Part shown: positions 10,364-19,507 of the stretch, piece after piece
Position numbering within the stretch: position 1 is the stretch's first letter
Layout of the letters: every line of letters begins with the position of its first letter
The notes under the pieces: model-generated
Told to the model about the DNA's origin: nothing
The model's database searches: none
The model's input: only the letters and a program-made list of their open reading frames with translations
Position numbers and translations under genes: made by a program
Assembly (NCBI RefSeq): GCF_013284055.1
Contig: NZ_CP054143.1
Location: 186,001-250,000 of the forward strand
Reading direction: 5' to 3'
DNA: 64,000 nt
Source: Deefgea piscis
Lineage (GTDB): Bacteria > Pseudomonadota > Gammaproteobacteria > Burkholderiales > Chitinibacteraceae

Positions 10364-10993
10364 TTAACCTGCCAAAGTCGCCCGAGAAACCAAGACTTCA
10401 TCTACTAAACCATATGCTTTAGCTTCATCTGCATTCATGAAATTATCACGGTCAGTATCACGCTCAACCGTTTCAATATCCTGTCCGCTATGCTTGGCCA
10501 ACAATTCGTTCAAAGTACGTTTGGTCTTAATTAACTCTCGCGCATGAATTTCAATATCCGAAGCTTGGCCTTGTAAACCGCCAATCAAAGGTTGATGAAT
10601 CATAATCCGCGAATTTGGCAAAGAAAAACGCTTGCCTTTCGCTCCGCCAGACAATAAGAATGCACCCATTGAAGCCGCCATACCCACACATAAAGTAGAG
10701 ACATCGGGCTTAATAAATTGCATCGTATCGTAAATCGCCATCCCTGCAGTCACTGAACCGCCTGGAGAATTGATATAGAGCGAAATATCTTTATCTGGAT
10801 TTTCCGACTCTAAAAACAATAACTGAGCGACCACAAGATTGGCCATTTGATCATTCACTGGACCGACCAGGAAAATGACCCGTTCTTTCAGCAAGCGTGA
10901 ATAAATATCATACGCACGTTCACCGCGGCCGCTTTGCTCAACGACCATAGGCACTAGACCGATATTTTGCGGATCAAATTCCATTCTGGACAT
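10364..10993 (-). CDS. clpP: ATP-dependent Clp protease proteolytic subunit ClpP
   Basis: A 209-residue serine peptidase that forms the 14-mer degradation chamber used with ClpX. The catalytic Ser lies in [14 protein letters not shown], the His in [12 protein letters not shown]-type sequence (here [10 protein letters not shown]), and the Asp in the following helix region. The N-terminus [24 protein letters not shown] resembles the short propeptide of betaproteobacterial ClpP. GAGGTTGGA precedes the ATG. It is 20 nt downstream of tig and likely in one operon. Confidence 0.98.
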   Translation of the reverse strand: MSRMEFDPQNIGLVPMVVEQSGRGERAYDIYSRLLKERVIFLVGPVNDQMANLVVAQLLFLESENPDKDISLYINSPGGSVTAGMAIYDTMQFIKPDVSTLCVGMAASMGAFLLSGGAKGKRFSLPNSRIMIHQPLIGGLQGQASDIEIHARELIKTKRTLNELLAKHSGQDIETVERDTDRDNFMNADEAKAYGLVDEVLVSRATLAG

Positions 10994-11012
10994 TCCAACC
11001 TCTCAGTTTAAA

Positions 11013-12323
11013 TTATTGACCTTGTTGGCCCATCAATTCATCAAAGCCAATCGCTTGTTCAGTTACTTTAGCTTTTGACAATACAAACTCAACCACATTG
11101 TCTTCCAAAGCCATATTGGTTGGGCCAGATAAACGATCAGCACTTTCGTAGTACCAAGCAACCACTTCGCTTGGATCTTCGTAATTTTGTGCCAAATCTT
11201 CAATGATGGCTTTAATTTGTTCTGGTTGAGTTGAAAGTTTTTCGATTTCAACCAATTCAGACAAAGCCAAACCAAGATGTACGCGGCGTTTAGCTTGCGC
11301 TTCAAACATCGCTGGTGAAAACGGTACTGTCGCTGGATCAATACCACGGTTTTGCAAATCGCCCTTCGCACCTTCAACCAAACGGCCGATTTCAAGCGCG
11401 ATCAGGTTGCGTGGTAAATCCATTGGCGTCGCTTCAATCACCGCAGTCATTGCGCTTTCTTTAATGCGTGATTTAAGGCGGAAACGCACTTCGCGTTCCA
11501 AATTACCTTTCACTTCTGCACGCATTTTTTCAACGTCGCCGTCTTCGATACCTAAGCTTTTTGCAAAGTCGGCATCAACAGCTGGCAAGTTTGCAGCAGC
11601 AACGTTTTTCACTGTAATTGCAAATACTGCAGTTTTACCTGCAACATCTTTACCATGGTAATCGGCAGGGAAAGCAACGCTAACGTCTTTGCTTTCGCCT
11701 TCTTTCATGCCAATCACGCCGGCTTCAAACTCAGGCAACATTTGGCCTTTGCCGATCAAGAAAGCGTAGTTGTCTGATGAACCACCAGCGAAAGCCACGC
11801 CATCAATCGAACCTTTAAAGTCGATGATCACGCGATCACCGGTCTCTGCAGCACGCTCAACACGTTCAAAACGAGTGCGTTGGCTACGTAAGATATCGAT
11901 GGTTTTGTTAACTTCTTCATCGCCAACCACTAAAGTTGGTTTTTGCACTTCGATGCCGCTCAAGTCGCCCACTTTAACTTCTGGGTACACTTCAAACGTT
12001 GCTAAAAATTCGAAATCGCCTTCGGCACTTGAATCTTGCTTGGCTTCAAAACGTGGGTAGCCAGCAACTTGCAATTTTTGCTCAACGACTGCTTCGCCAA
12101 AAGCGCGCTCAACCGTTTCACCTAAAACTTCTTCTTGCACACGGAAACCATGGCTTTGTGCCACGATATTCATTGGTGCTTTACCAGGACGGAAACCGTC
12201 AATTTTTGCAGTTTTTGCAACGCGCTTGAGGCGGGCATTCACTTGCTGTGCGATTTCTTCGCGTGGCACCGAAATGGACAGACGACGCTCAAGAGCGCTC
12301 AGGGTTTCCAGTTGTGCTTGCAT
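11013..12323 (-). CDS. tig: trigger factor, ribosome-associated chaperone
   Basis: A 436-residue folding chaperone that binds the ribosome exit tunnel. The ribosome-binding signature GFRPGKAPMNIV is in the N-terminal domain, followed by the FKBP-type isomerase domain (GDRVIIDFKGSIDG, VAFPADYHGKDVAGKTAVF) and the long C-terminal helical domain. Length matches E. coli Tig (432). GAGGAATACTGGTA precedes the ATG. It is first in the tig-clpP transcription unit. Confidence 0.98.
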   Translation of the reverse strand: MQAQLETLSALERRLSISVPREEIAQQVNARLKRVAKTAKIDGFRPGKAPMNIVAQSHGFRVQEEVLGETVERAFGEAVVEQKLQVAGYPRFEAKQDSSAEGDFEFLATFEVYPEVKVGDLSGIEVQKPTLVVGDEEVNKTIDILRSQRTRFERVERAAETGDRVIIDFKGSIDGVAFAGGSSDNYAFLIGKGQMLPEFEAGVIGMKEGESKDVSVAFPADYHGKDVAGKTAVFAITVKNVAAANLPAVDADFAKSLGIEDGDVEKMRAEVKGNLEREVRFRLKSRIKESAMTAVIEATPMDLPRNLIALEIGRLVEGAKGDLQNRGIDPATVPFSPAMFEAQAKRRVHLGLALSELVEIEKLSTQPEQIKAIIEDLAQNYEDPSEVVAWYYESADRLSGPTNMALEDNVVEFVLSKAKVTEQAIGFDELMGQQGQ

Positions 12324-12624
12324 TACCAGTATTCCTCAAACGTATTTCCAGATGAATTTCATCCAGAAGAAATTATTAATCAATAAAATATAAAACAACC
12401 GGTTCAAAGCCGACTTGGCCACCGTATTGCCCTAATCATGCCCATAAAGCGCCATTCTGACAGCTTTACTCAGTAAAGCTCAACATTATAGCAAAGTCTT
12501 TACAGCATGACCATCGACCACCTCACGCGCTGATCCGTGTCAAGATAACGAAAAACAGCGCAATACAGAACAAATCGGATTCAAAAGCGTAATTTCAAGA
12601 TGGTGGCTTATTTTTTTCAAACGC
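12324..12624. other. upstream region of tig, no gene seen
   Basis: About 300 nt between tig and the tRNA-Leu terminator. It presumably carries the tig promoter, but I could not single out convincing -35/-10 elements. No ORF with credible sequence and no strong repeat. Confidence 0.5.
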
Positions 12625-12658
12625 AAAAAAGCCACTTGCATACGCTAAGTGGCTTTTC
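12624..12658 (-). terminator. terminator of tRNA-Leu
   Basis: AAAAGCCACTT and AAGTGGCTTTT form an 11-bp stem with a 9-nt loop. On the minus strand it is followed by six T. It lies about 27 nt past the tRNA-Leu 3' end. Confidence 0.85.
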
Positions 12659-12684
12659 AGTTTTGATGCATCGCATCGTTGTTC

Positions 12685-12769
12685 TGGTGGGGGATAAGAG
12701 ACTCGAACTCTTACACCTTGCGGCGCTGGAACCTAAATCCAGTGCGTCTACCAATTCCGCCAACCCCCC
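12685..12769 (-). tRNA. tRNA-Leu (TAG)
   Basis: An 85-nt class II tRNA on the minus strand with encoded CCA. The anticodon loop TTTAGGT inside the CTGGA/TCCAG stem gives TAG. The D arm GCGGAATTGGTAGACGC, the long variable arm CGCCGCAAGGTG and the T arm AAGAGTTCGAGTCTCTT are all present. The acceptor GGGGGGT pairs with ATCCCCC with one G-U pair. Confidence 0.96.
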
Positions 12770-12974
12770 AACAAGACCCGCATCTTACAGAACAAGCCCC
12801 GAGTGGTCTAGTCTTTTCGTACTTTTTTATTAAAAAAAACCGCGATTAAAAATTAATGCTTTTATTTTCAAGGAACTAGCCTTTTTCATCTAGTAAATAA
12901 AAATCACCGCCACAACTAAATACGACTAAAAAGACCGGTTTATTTGCATTCCAGTAGCAAATAAATCACAGCAC

Positions 12975-13004
12975 TTGGCGTGATTTAGCCGACCTAGTTA
13001 TACT
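12975..13004 (+). promoter_or_regulatory. candidate sigma-70 promoter of glnB
   Basis: TTGGCG (12975-12980) and TATACT (12999-13004) are separated by 18 nt and lie about 37 nt before the PII start codon. -35 match is 4 of 6 and -10 match 5 of 6. No sigma-54 motif was found by eye. Confidence 0.45.
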
Positions 13005-13028
13005 CGGGCATCACCTTTTACACTTTAA

Positions 13029-13379
<351 letters not shown>

Positions 13380-13389
13380 AAGATCACCA

Positions 13390-13420
13390 TTAAAAATGCC
13401 AGCTGATGCTGGCATTTTTA
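13390..13420 (+). terminator. bidirectional terminator between glnB and priA
   Basis: AAAAATGCCAGC and GCTGGCATTTTT form a 12-bp stem with a 4-nt loop. A and T runs on both sides allow termination of both the plus-strand glnB and the convergent priA. Confidence 0.9.
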
Positions 13421-13537
13421 CGTCTCATCACTCTATTTAAAATCCACTCACGCGACCCAGCAAGGCAGACCCCTTCATTCGTACCCAAAGGGTATATCAA
13501 CGCAATCTTGGTAAATAATAAGCTGGACTTACATACC

Positions 13538-15718
13538 CTATACTTCAATCGGGTCAACATCCAAACTCCAACGCACTTTAGGCAGTTTCAACGCGGCAAT
13601 CGTCGGCAAAGCCTCATCGAGCACCGCCTGTAATTGCACCTTTGATTGCGCGGCGATCAATAATTGCGCCCGCTCTACGCCCGCCTTTTTGAGCATCGTC
13701 GCCGCCACCGGCTGATTGAGCAATAAATGGGGCTCAGGTGCAATACAGGCACGAATTTGCGCCAATGCCGACAATGCTTGCTCTAACTCGGGGGCGTCGG
13801 CACGAAACAAAGCCCAAGCATTCGCTGGCGGCAACAACATCATTTGCCGCTCATGCAAAGTGCGATCGGCAAATGGCGCAAAATCGCGCGCTAACAATTG
13901 ATGATAAAACGGATGATCGGAAAACGCAGTTTGGATAAATACTTCGCCAGGCAGCTCACGCCGCCCAGCTCGCCCGGCCACTTGCGTTAACAATGCAAAT
14001 AAACGCTCTTCAGCGCGAAAATCGACGCTATATAAGCCCGTATCGGCATTGAGCACGACCACCGTTGTGAGCAAATCAAAATCATGGCCTTTGGCGAGCA
14101 TTTGGGTGCCAATCACAATATCAACCTCGCCGGAATGCACTTGCGCTAACGCCGCATCCAATTCGCCTTTTTTACTGGTTGAATCGCGATCAATTCGCAA
14201 GATTTTTTTGCCTGGAAAATGCAGTGGCAAAGACTCTTCCATCCGCTGCGTGCCCTGCCCAACCGGTTTTAAATCATGATTGCCACAATCAGGGCAAGCC
14301 GGCGTAATCGCCTGTTCATAACCACAATGATGGCAGCGCAAACGGCGCTCTTTTAAATGCAACACCAAGCGCGCCGAGCAATGGGTACAACAGGCCATCC
14401 AGCCACATTCACCGCACTGCAAAACAGGAGAAAAACCACGCCGATTTAAAAAGATCAGTACCTGCTCACCGCGATCGAGCGCGGCATGCATCGCAGCCAG
14501 TGCCATCACATGCAAGCCATCGACGAGCCCGACATTTTTAACCGGTAATAAAGTGATTTTGGGCAAGACCGCGCCCGGCACTGCGCGCTCAGACAAAGTG
14601 AGCATGCGATAACGCTTAGCTTTGGCATTGGCCCAGCTTTCAATGCTCGGTGTGGCAGAGCCGAGCACAATCGGCACCTTGGCCTGCCTAGCCCGATACA
14701 CCGCCACATCACGCGCCGAATAGCGCAGACCTTCTTGTTGCTTGAATGAAGGATCATGCTCTTCATCGACAATAATCATGCCCAGCTGCGGCAACGGCGT
14801 AAACACTGCCAAACGCGTACCCAAGACAATTTTAGCTTCGCCACGTAGCGCCGACAGCCAATTGACCGCGCGCTCAGTATCATTCAAGCCACTATGCAGT
14901 GCCGCCATCGGCACACCCGGAAAGCGCGCACGAAAGCGCCCTTCTAATTGCGGCGTCAGATTAATCTCGGGAATCAACACTAAAACTTGCAGACCTCGCG
15001 CCAACACTTGCGCAATGGTTTGCAAATACACTTCGGTTTTGCCGCTACCGGTAATGCCATACAGCAAAAACGGCGCAAAACCACGCGCCCCAGTCAGCTC
15101 CGTCAGCACTTGGCTTTGCTCTGCATTGAGCGCCAAGTTGTCACTGGCCTTGGCCAGCACTTTGGCCTCTAGCGCCGATTGCAACCAACCTTGCTCGTGC
15201 CATACCTTAACCCAACGCCAAGCGCTGTCATGCAGACGGCGCAGTGCGGCAGGCGTATGTGGCACCGCCAAATGTGCAGCCACGCGGCGCTGCGCTGGCG
15301 CTCTTGAGGGAATTTGCTGCAATAACTCGGCAACATCCTCGGCAAAATACACCAAGCTTGGCGCCGGCTCGCGAAACACGGTTGGACTACGAAAGACCTT
15401 CGGCAGCGCAGCGGCAATCACCGCGCCAATGGGATAGTGATAGTAATGTGCAACAAACTGACACAACTGCAAGGTTTCGGCAGGCAATGGCGGTAAATCA
15501 TCCAAAACCGCCAAAATGGCTTTGGGCGTCCCTTTAAAATCTGCCGCATCGTCGCGTAATTCAAGTACCACGCCCGAAATGCGGCGTGGACCAAACGGTA
15601 CCAGCACCCGCGAGCCGACTGCAGGTATAGGGCCAGTTAAGGCATAAGCGAACAACTTTTTAAGCGGTACGTCAAGTGCAACCAAGGCAAAAGCAGTCAC
15701 TTTCTCTCTCTTTATCAT
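13538..15718 (-). CDS. priA: primosomal protein N', replication restart helicase PriA
   Basis: A 726-residue 3'-5' DNA helicase that recognises stalled forks and reloads the replisome. The N-terminal 3'-DNA-binding region begins FALVALDVPLKKLFAYALTG. Walker A is GITGSGKTEVYL and the DEEH box is VDEEHDPSFKQQEG. The zinc-binding cluster is CGECGWMACCTHC plus CHHCGYEQAITPACPDCG, and helicase motifs V/VI include GTQMLAKGHDFD and QVAGRAGR. Length is close to E. coli PriA (732). ATG at 15718 lacks a clear ribosome site; a GTG at 15700 with GAGAGAG just upstream is a likely alternative start. Confidence 0.97.
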   Translation of the reverse strand: MIKREKVTAFALVALDVPLKKLFAYALTGPIPAVGSRVLVPFGPRRISGVVLELRDDAADFKGTPKAILAVLDDLPPLPAETLQLCQFVAHYYHYPIGAVIAAALPKVFRSPTVFREPAPSLVYFAEDVAELLQQIPSRAPAQRRVAAHLAVPHTPAALRRLHDSAWRWVKVWHEQGWLQSALEAKVLAKASDNLALNAEQSQVLTELTGARGFAPFLLYGITGSGKTEVYLQTIAQVLARGLQVLVLIPEINLTPQLEGRFRARFPGVPMAALHSGLNDTERAVNWLSALRGEAKIVLGTRLAVFTPLPQLGMIIVDEEHDPSFKQQEGLRYSARDVAVYRARQAKVPIVLGSATPSIESWANAKAKRYRMLTLSERAVPGAVLPKITLLPVKNVGLVDGLHVMALAAMHAALDRGEQVLIFLNRRGFSPVLQCGECGWMACCTHCSARLVLHLKERRLRCHHCGYEQAITPACPDCGNHDLKPVGQGTQRMEESLPLHFPGKKILRIDRDSTSKKGELDAALAQVHSGEVDIVIGTQMLAKGHDFDLLTTVVVLNADTGLYSVDFRAEERLFALLTQVAGRAGRRELPGEVFIQTAFSDHPFYHQLLARDFAPFADRTLHERQMMLLPPANAWALFRADAPELEQALSALAQIRACIAPEPHLLLNQPVAATMLKKAGVERAQLLIAAQSKVQLQAVLDEALPTIAALKLPKVRWSLDVDPIEV

Positions 15719-16040
15719 GCAAAAGCTTTCGCCAGTAGGTTATACACAGTTTCTGTGGATAATTTTGTGGGCAAGTTGCAAAAAAGCCTAAAAACCCCAA
15801 TAAAGCTGTGCCTATGCTTAGGTTGCACAAAAATTGGACACAAAAATAAATCCAATAAAATCAACAACTTAACTTTGTCAACGATTTACATCAAATTTTT
15901 AATAGGGGATTGACAAGTTAAAAATCACCAATTTAACAAATGTGCATAACTTGATGTAACTTCACAAGGAATGACTACACAAACCCGCTGCAAAGTATTG
16001 ATTTTCATCGCAATTACAACTCGCCAACACCCAGCCTAAG
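15719..16040. promoter_or_regulatory. AT-rich priA-hemE spacer with DnaA-box-like sites
   Basis: 322 nt with no ORF. TTATACACA (15740-15748), a perfect DnaA box on the minus strand (TGTGGATAA at 15754-15762) and TGTGCATAA (15941-15949) flank a strongly AT-rich stretch (about 15830-15935). Two boxes sit directly upstream of priA, so DnaA control of priA is possible. The spacer also holds the unidentified priA promoter. Confidence 0.4.
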
Positions 16041-17093
16041 TTAATCCTTACGCGACAAGCGATGCACCGCCGCAACCAAAGCCGCAGCATGATCTGGATT
16101 AGTAAATTGCGAAATTCCGTGTCCCAAATTAAACACATGGCCGGTGCCACCACCATAACTGGTCAAGATGCGCTCGACTTCCGCTTCAATTGCCGCCGGC
16201 GGCGCAAACAACGCCACGGGGTCAAAATTACCCTGCAGCGCCACTTTGTCGCCGACACGACGCCGCGCTTCGCCAATATCAGTAGTCCAGTCCAAACCAA
16301 TCGCATCGCAACCAATCGCGGCGATGTCTTCGAGCCATTGGCCACCGCCCTTGGTAAACACAATCACCGGCACACGACGGCCATCGTTTTCACGTTTCAA
16401 GCCAGCCACAATTCGCGCCATATATTGCAAAGAGAATTCTTGGTATTTGCCGTATGGCAAAGAGCCGCCCCAGCTATCAAAAATCTGTACCGCTTGCGCA
16501 CCCGCTTCGATTTGCGCATTTAGATAATCAATAACAGTAAGGGTATTGACCTCTAAGATACGGTGCAAAAGGTCTGGACGCGCATACATCATGGTTTTGA
16601 TTTCACGATAATCGCTAGAGCTGCCGCCCTGCACCATATAACAGGCCAAAGTGTATGGACTGCCTGAAAAACCAATCAACGGCACGCGGTTATCCAGCGC
16701 CTTGCGAATTGAGCTCACCGCATCGGTGACGTATTTCAACTCGGTGCCAACATCGGGTACGAATAATTTCGCCACGTCTGCTTCGGTACGCACGGTGCGC
16801 TCAAATTTCGGGCCTTCGCCTTCAGCAAAATACAAACCCAAACCCATCGCGTCCGGTACGGTCAAAATATCCGAGAACAAAATCGCCGCATCGAGCGGAA
16901 AGCGCTCTAGCGGTTGCAAGGTCACTTCGGTCGCTAGCTCGGTGTTTTTACACAATTGCAAAAATGAGCCCGCGTGTTTGCGCGTCGCGCAATATTCCGG
17001 CAAATAACGCCCCGCTTGGCGCATCATCCACACTGGCGTGTATTCAACCGGTTCACGCATTAAAGCGCGCAAGAAAGTATCGTTTTTTAACAT
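16041..17093 (-). CDS. hemE: uroporphyrinogen decarboxylase
   Basis: A 350-residue haem-pathway enzyme converting uroporphyrinogen III to coproporphyrinogen III by four decarboxylations in the cytosol. The conserved start [28 protein letters not shown] contains the active-site arginines. [11 protein letters not shown] carries the catalytic Asp, and [13 protein letters not shown] and NLGHGI are family blocks. Start set at 17093 (MLKNDTF), which matches the family; a GTG at 17105 would add four residues. Confidence 0.97.
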   Translation of the reverse strand: MLKNDTFLRALMREPVEYTPVWMMRQAGRYLPEYCATRKHAGSFLQLCKNTELATEVTLQPLERFPLDAAILFSDILTVPDAMGLGLYFAEGEGPKFERTVRTEADVAKLFVPDVGTELKYVTDAVSSIRKALDNRVPLIGFSGSPYTLACYMVQGGSSSDYREIKTMMYARPDLLHRILEVNTLTVIDYLNAQIEAGAQAVQIFDSWGGSLPYGKYQEFSLQYMARIVAGLKRENDGRRVPVIVFTKGGGQWLEDIAAIGCDAIGLDWTTDIGEARRRVGDKVALQGNFDPVALFAPPAAIEAEVERILTSYGGGTGHVFNLGHGISQFTNPDHAAALVAAVHRLSRKD

Positions 17094-17119
17094 TTTAAAA
17101 TCCACAAGAATAAAAACTT

Positions 17120-17187
17120 ACCACAGAGGCACCAAGGCACAGAGTCAGCCAACCCGCTTTTTCTCTGCGCCTTGGTGCCGCTGTGGT
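17120..17187. repeat. 25-bp inverted repeat (intergenic palindrome)
   Basis: ACCACAGAGGCACCAAGGCA... at 17120-17144 is nearly the reverse complement of 17163-17187 (about 22 of 25), with an 18-nt loop. It lies between the ABC-protein gene and hemE, both on the minus strand. It may act as a transcript-processing or terminator hairpin, or be a copy of the CCACAGAGGCAC-type dispersed palindrome found in many proteobacteria. Confidence 0.8.
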
Positions 17188-17195
17188 TCAATTGT

Positions 17196-18917
17196 TTAGT
17201 GACTGAGCGACCACTGCCCCTGTCCATGGCAATCGAGCACTTGGCGGTGGTATTCAATCAGACCCGAGCGATGCCCTACGCTCACCATCACGCCTTGTTT
17301 CATGCACTCGGCAACGGCGGCATAGAGCTTGGCTTCACCAGCCGCATCGAGCGCGGAACTGGATTCATCCATTAATAAAAAGTCCGGTTTCAGCAATAAA
17401 ACGCGCAGCAAAGCCACGCGTTGCTGCTCACCCAAGCTCAGCACATGCGACCATGAGTCCACTTCATCCAGCCGTGGCAATAAATGGCTAAGCCCGGCTA
17501 ATTCAAGCAAATCGGCCAGCGTTGCGTCTTCATGCCCAGTTGTTTTTGGGTAGAACAAAGCCGCGCGCAAAGTGCCCAATGGCATATAAGGTTTTTGCGA
17601 CAAAAACAACGCTTGCGTTGTTGCTGGCATCGCCAACTCACCCGAAGCATAAGGCCATAGCCCTGCTAGGGCGCGTAACAAGCTCGACTTACCAGCCCCC
17701 GAAGGCCCCCGAATCAACACCGAATCACCCGCACGCAATTGCAAATTCAAATTTTCAATCAGCAACTGACCATTGGGTTTACTGACGCAAATCTGCCGCC
17801 ACTCAATCCCCCCGTCTTTGGTGGTCACCGCCAACCGAGGCAAGGCTTGTGCCGCTTGCAAACTAGTTTCAAACGTCGATAAACGATCAATAATGGCTTT
17901 CCAATTGGCCAAGGTGCTAAAGCTGCCGATGACAAAATCCAAAGCGCCATACACCTGACCAAAGGCCGAATTAATCTGCATTAAGCCGCCAAAAGAAATT
18001 TCTTTGGCAAAAAAGCGTGGCGCAGCAACAATCAGCGGAAAAATAATCGCCAATTGCCCCCAAAACGACGTAAACCAAGTGAGCTTTTTATTTCGGCGCA
18101 TCAAGGCCCAAAAATTGCCGACCACCGCAGTAAAACGCTGAGATAAACGCTGCTGCTCTTCTTGATCGCCATGATATAAAGCAATCGACTCAGCATTTTC
18201 GCGCACGCGAATCAAGCCAAAACGAAAATCCGCTTCAAAGCGTTGCTGCAAGAAATTCAAACTCACCAAAGGCCGGCCCAATAGCACGGTAATCAACGAG
18301 CCAATGACGGCATAAATAATCGCCACCCAGACCATATAGCCATGAATGGTGATTTCTGAGCCCGCCAGCATAAAGCTAATCGGCCCCGATAGCGTCCACA
18401 AAATACCAATAAATGACACCAGTGTGACCAATGCCCGCAACAAACCCAGAGATAAAGACAGCGAAATCGAAATAAACTGCCCAACATCTTCCGCGATCCG
18501 CTGATCAGGATTATCAGTGCCCTGATCGGTTAATTGAATCCGGTAAAAATTGTTATCCGCCAACCAGCGCGCCGTAAAATGCTCCGTCGCCCAACGTCGC
18601 CAACGGATCTCCAGCATTTGCTGAAACCACATCGCATAGACCGCAATGACGATATAGATAAACGCCAGATAGCCAAATTTATATAAAGCCTGCTCAAAAC
18701 CCTTTTTATCCAGGTTTTGCATCGTGTCGTAAAATTCTTTGTACCAGCTATTAAACTGCACATTCATAAACACCATGCCGAGCGATAGCGCAATAATCAG
18801 CGCCAATAAGCCCCAAGCTCGATATTTTTCTTCTGACACCCAATAGGGTTTGGCCAATTGCCAAAAATTGCGAAACAAATGATTCACTTTTGGCGCTTGC
18901 GCGGCGTTTGTATTCAT
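17196..18917 (-). CDS. ABC transporter permease/ATP-binding protein (YddA/SbmA-related)
   Basis: A 573-residue fused membrane and ATPase subunit. The N-terminal half (about 1-330) has six predicted membrane helices of the SbmA/BacA-like type, including NVQFNSWYKEFYDTMQNLD and RWRRWATEHFTARWLADNNFYR. The C-terminal ATPase has Walker A RGPSGAGKSSLLR, a LGEQQRVALLRVLL signature and Walker B FLLMDESSSALD. Substrate is unknown; relatives move vitamin B12-like or peptide cargo. Start at 18917 was chosen over a TTG at 18983 because the extra residues do not fit the family and that TTGACA may be promoter sequence. Confidence 0.85.
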   Translation of the reverse strand: MNTNAAQAPKVNHLFRNFWQLAKPYWVSEEKYRAWGLLALIIALSLGMVFMNVQFNSWYKEFYDTMQNLDKKGFEQALYKFGYLAFIYIVIAVYAMWFQQMLEIRWRRWATEHFTARWLADNNFYRIQLTDQGTDNPDQRIAEDVGQFISISLSLSLGLLRALVTLVSFIGILWTLSGPISFMLAGSEITIHGYMVWVAIIYAVIGSLITVLLGRPLVSLNFLQQRFEADFRFGLIRVRENAESIALYHGDQEEQQRLSQRFTAVVGNFWALMRRNKKLTWFTSFWGQLAIIFPLIVAAPRFFAKEISFGGLMQINSAFGQVYGALDFVIGSFSTLANWKAIIDRLSTFETSLQAAQALPRLAVTTKDGGIEWRQICVSKPNGQLLIENLNLQLRAGDSVLIRGPSGAGKSSLLRALAGLWPYASGELAMPATTQALFLSQKPYMPLGTLRAALFYPKTTGHEDATLADLLELAGLSHLLPRLDEVDSWSHVLSLGEQQRVALLRVLLLKPDFLLMDESSSALDAAGEAKLYAAVAECMKQGVMVSVGHRSGLIEYHRQVLDCHGQGQWSLSH

Positions 18918-19022
18918 TGAATTGAGCTCAACTAGATCAAAAACGATAGCAATAAAAACGGGGGTTACCCCCCAGTTTGTCAAATTACCCCGCTACGACA
19001 ACGCGGCCAACAGCATGATTTA

Positions 19023-19415
19023 TTAGCAGGGTTTTTGCGTCCAGCCTTTACTCGCGCCACGTCGACACTGCCAATCTTGTTTCACACTGTCGATCAACCA
19101 CACATTCAATTCATCATTAAAGTTAAGCGTAAATTGATAGCGCTGCGCTTTCACTGCATCATCCAGCAGACCTTGCATTTGCAATGCCAAGCTGACTTTT
19201 TTAGTGTTTTCTGCGCTGGCGGATTTTTGCTGAATCAACAGTTCGCGATACTCGCCAATCCCATACTCATTGGCCACCCGATCTTTCAAATAATCAAACG
19301 CCACTTGCACCGGCGCACTACCGACTTTACCGGTGTAAATCACGGGAGAAGCGACTGTTTGGGCCATTACGGAACCACTCAAAGCGACCAGCAGCAAGAC
19401 AAGCATTGATTTCAT
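19023..19415 (-). CDS. hypothetical periplasmic protein
   Basis: A 130-residue protein with a clear Sec signal peptide (MLVLLLVALSGSVMAQ, cut after AMAQ/MAQ). The mature part is small and soluble, ending with two cysteines (WQCRRG and QKPC) that could form a disulfide. ATG at 19415 has GGGA upstream; a TTG at 19427 is less likely. No family recognised. It sits between glnS and the ABC protein gene on the same strand. Confidence 0.65.
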   Translation of the reverse strand: MKSMLVLLLVALSGSVMAQTVASPVIYTGKVGSAPVQVAFDYLKDRVANEYGIGEYRELLIQQKSASAENTKKVSLALQMQGLLDDAVKAQRYQFTLNFNDELNVWLIDSVKQDWQCRRGASKGWTQKPC

Positions 19416-19507
19416 CTGAATTCCCAAAGTATTAGAGAGTAAATCGGGTTAGACCAAGGCCTAACCCGGCATCGCAAACCGGCCAGCAAGCCCGACCGAC
19501 AGTTTGA

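Noticed and set aside
14742-15437. 231-codon plus-strand ORF opposite priA
   Set aside because: Shadow of priA with Ser/Cys/Arg-rich translation; priA itself is unambiguous.
15719-16040. Chromosomal origin oriC
   Set aside because: Only three box-like sites, no dnaA, dnaN or gidA genes nearby; more likely regulatory.
18918-18983. N-terminal extension of the ABC exporter from a TTG start
   Set aside because: The residues do not resemble the family N-terminus and the TTGACA is more plausible as promoter sequence; the ATG at 18917 fits.
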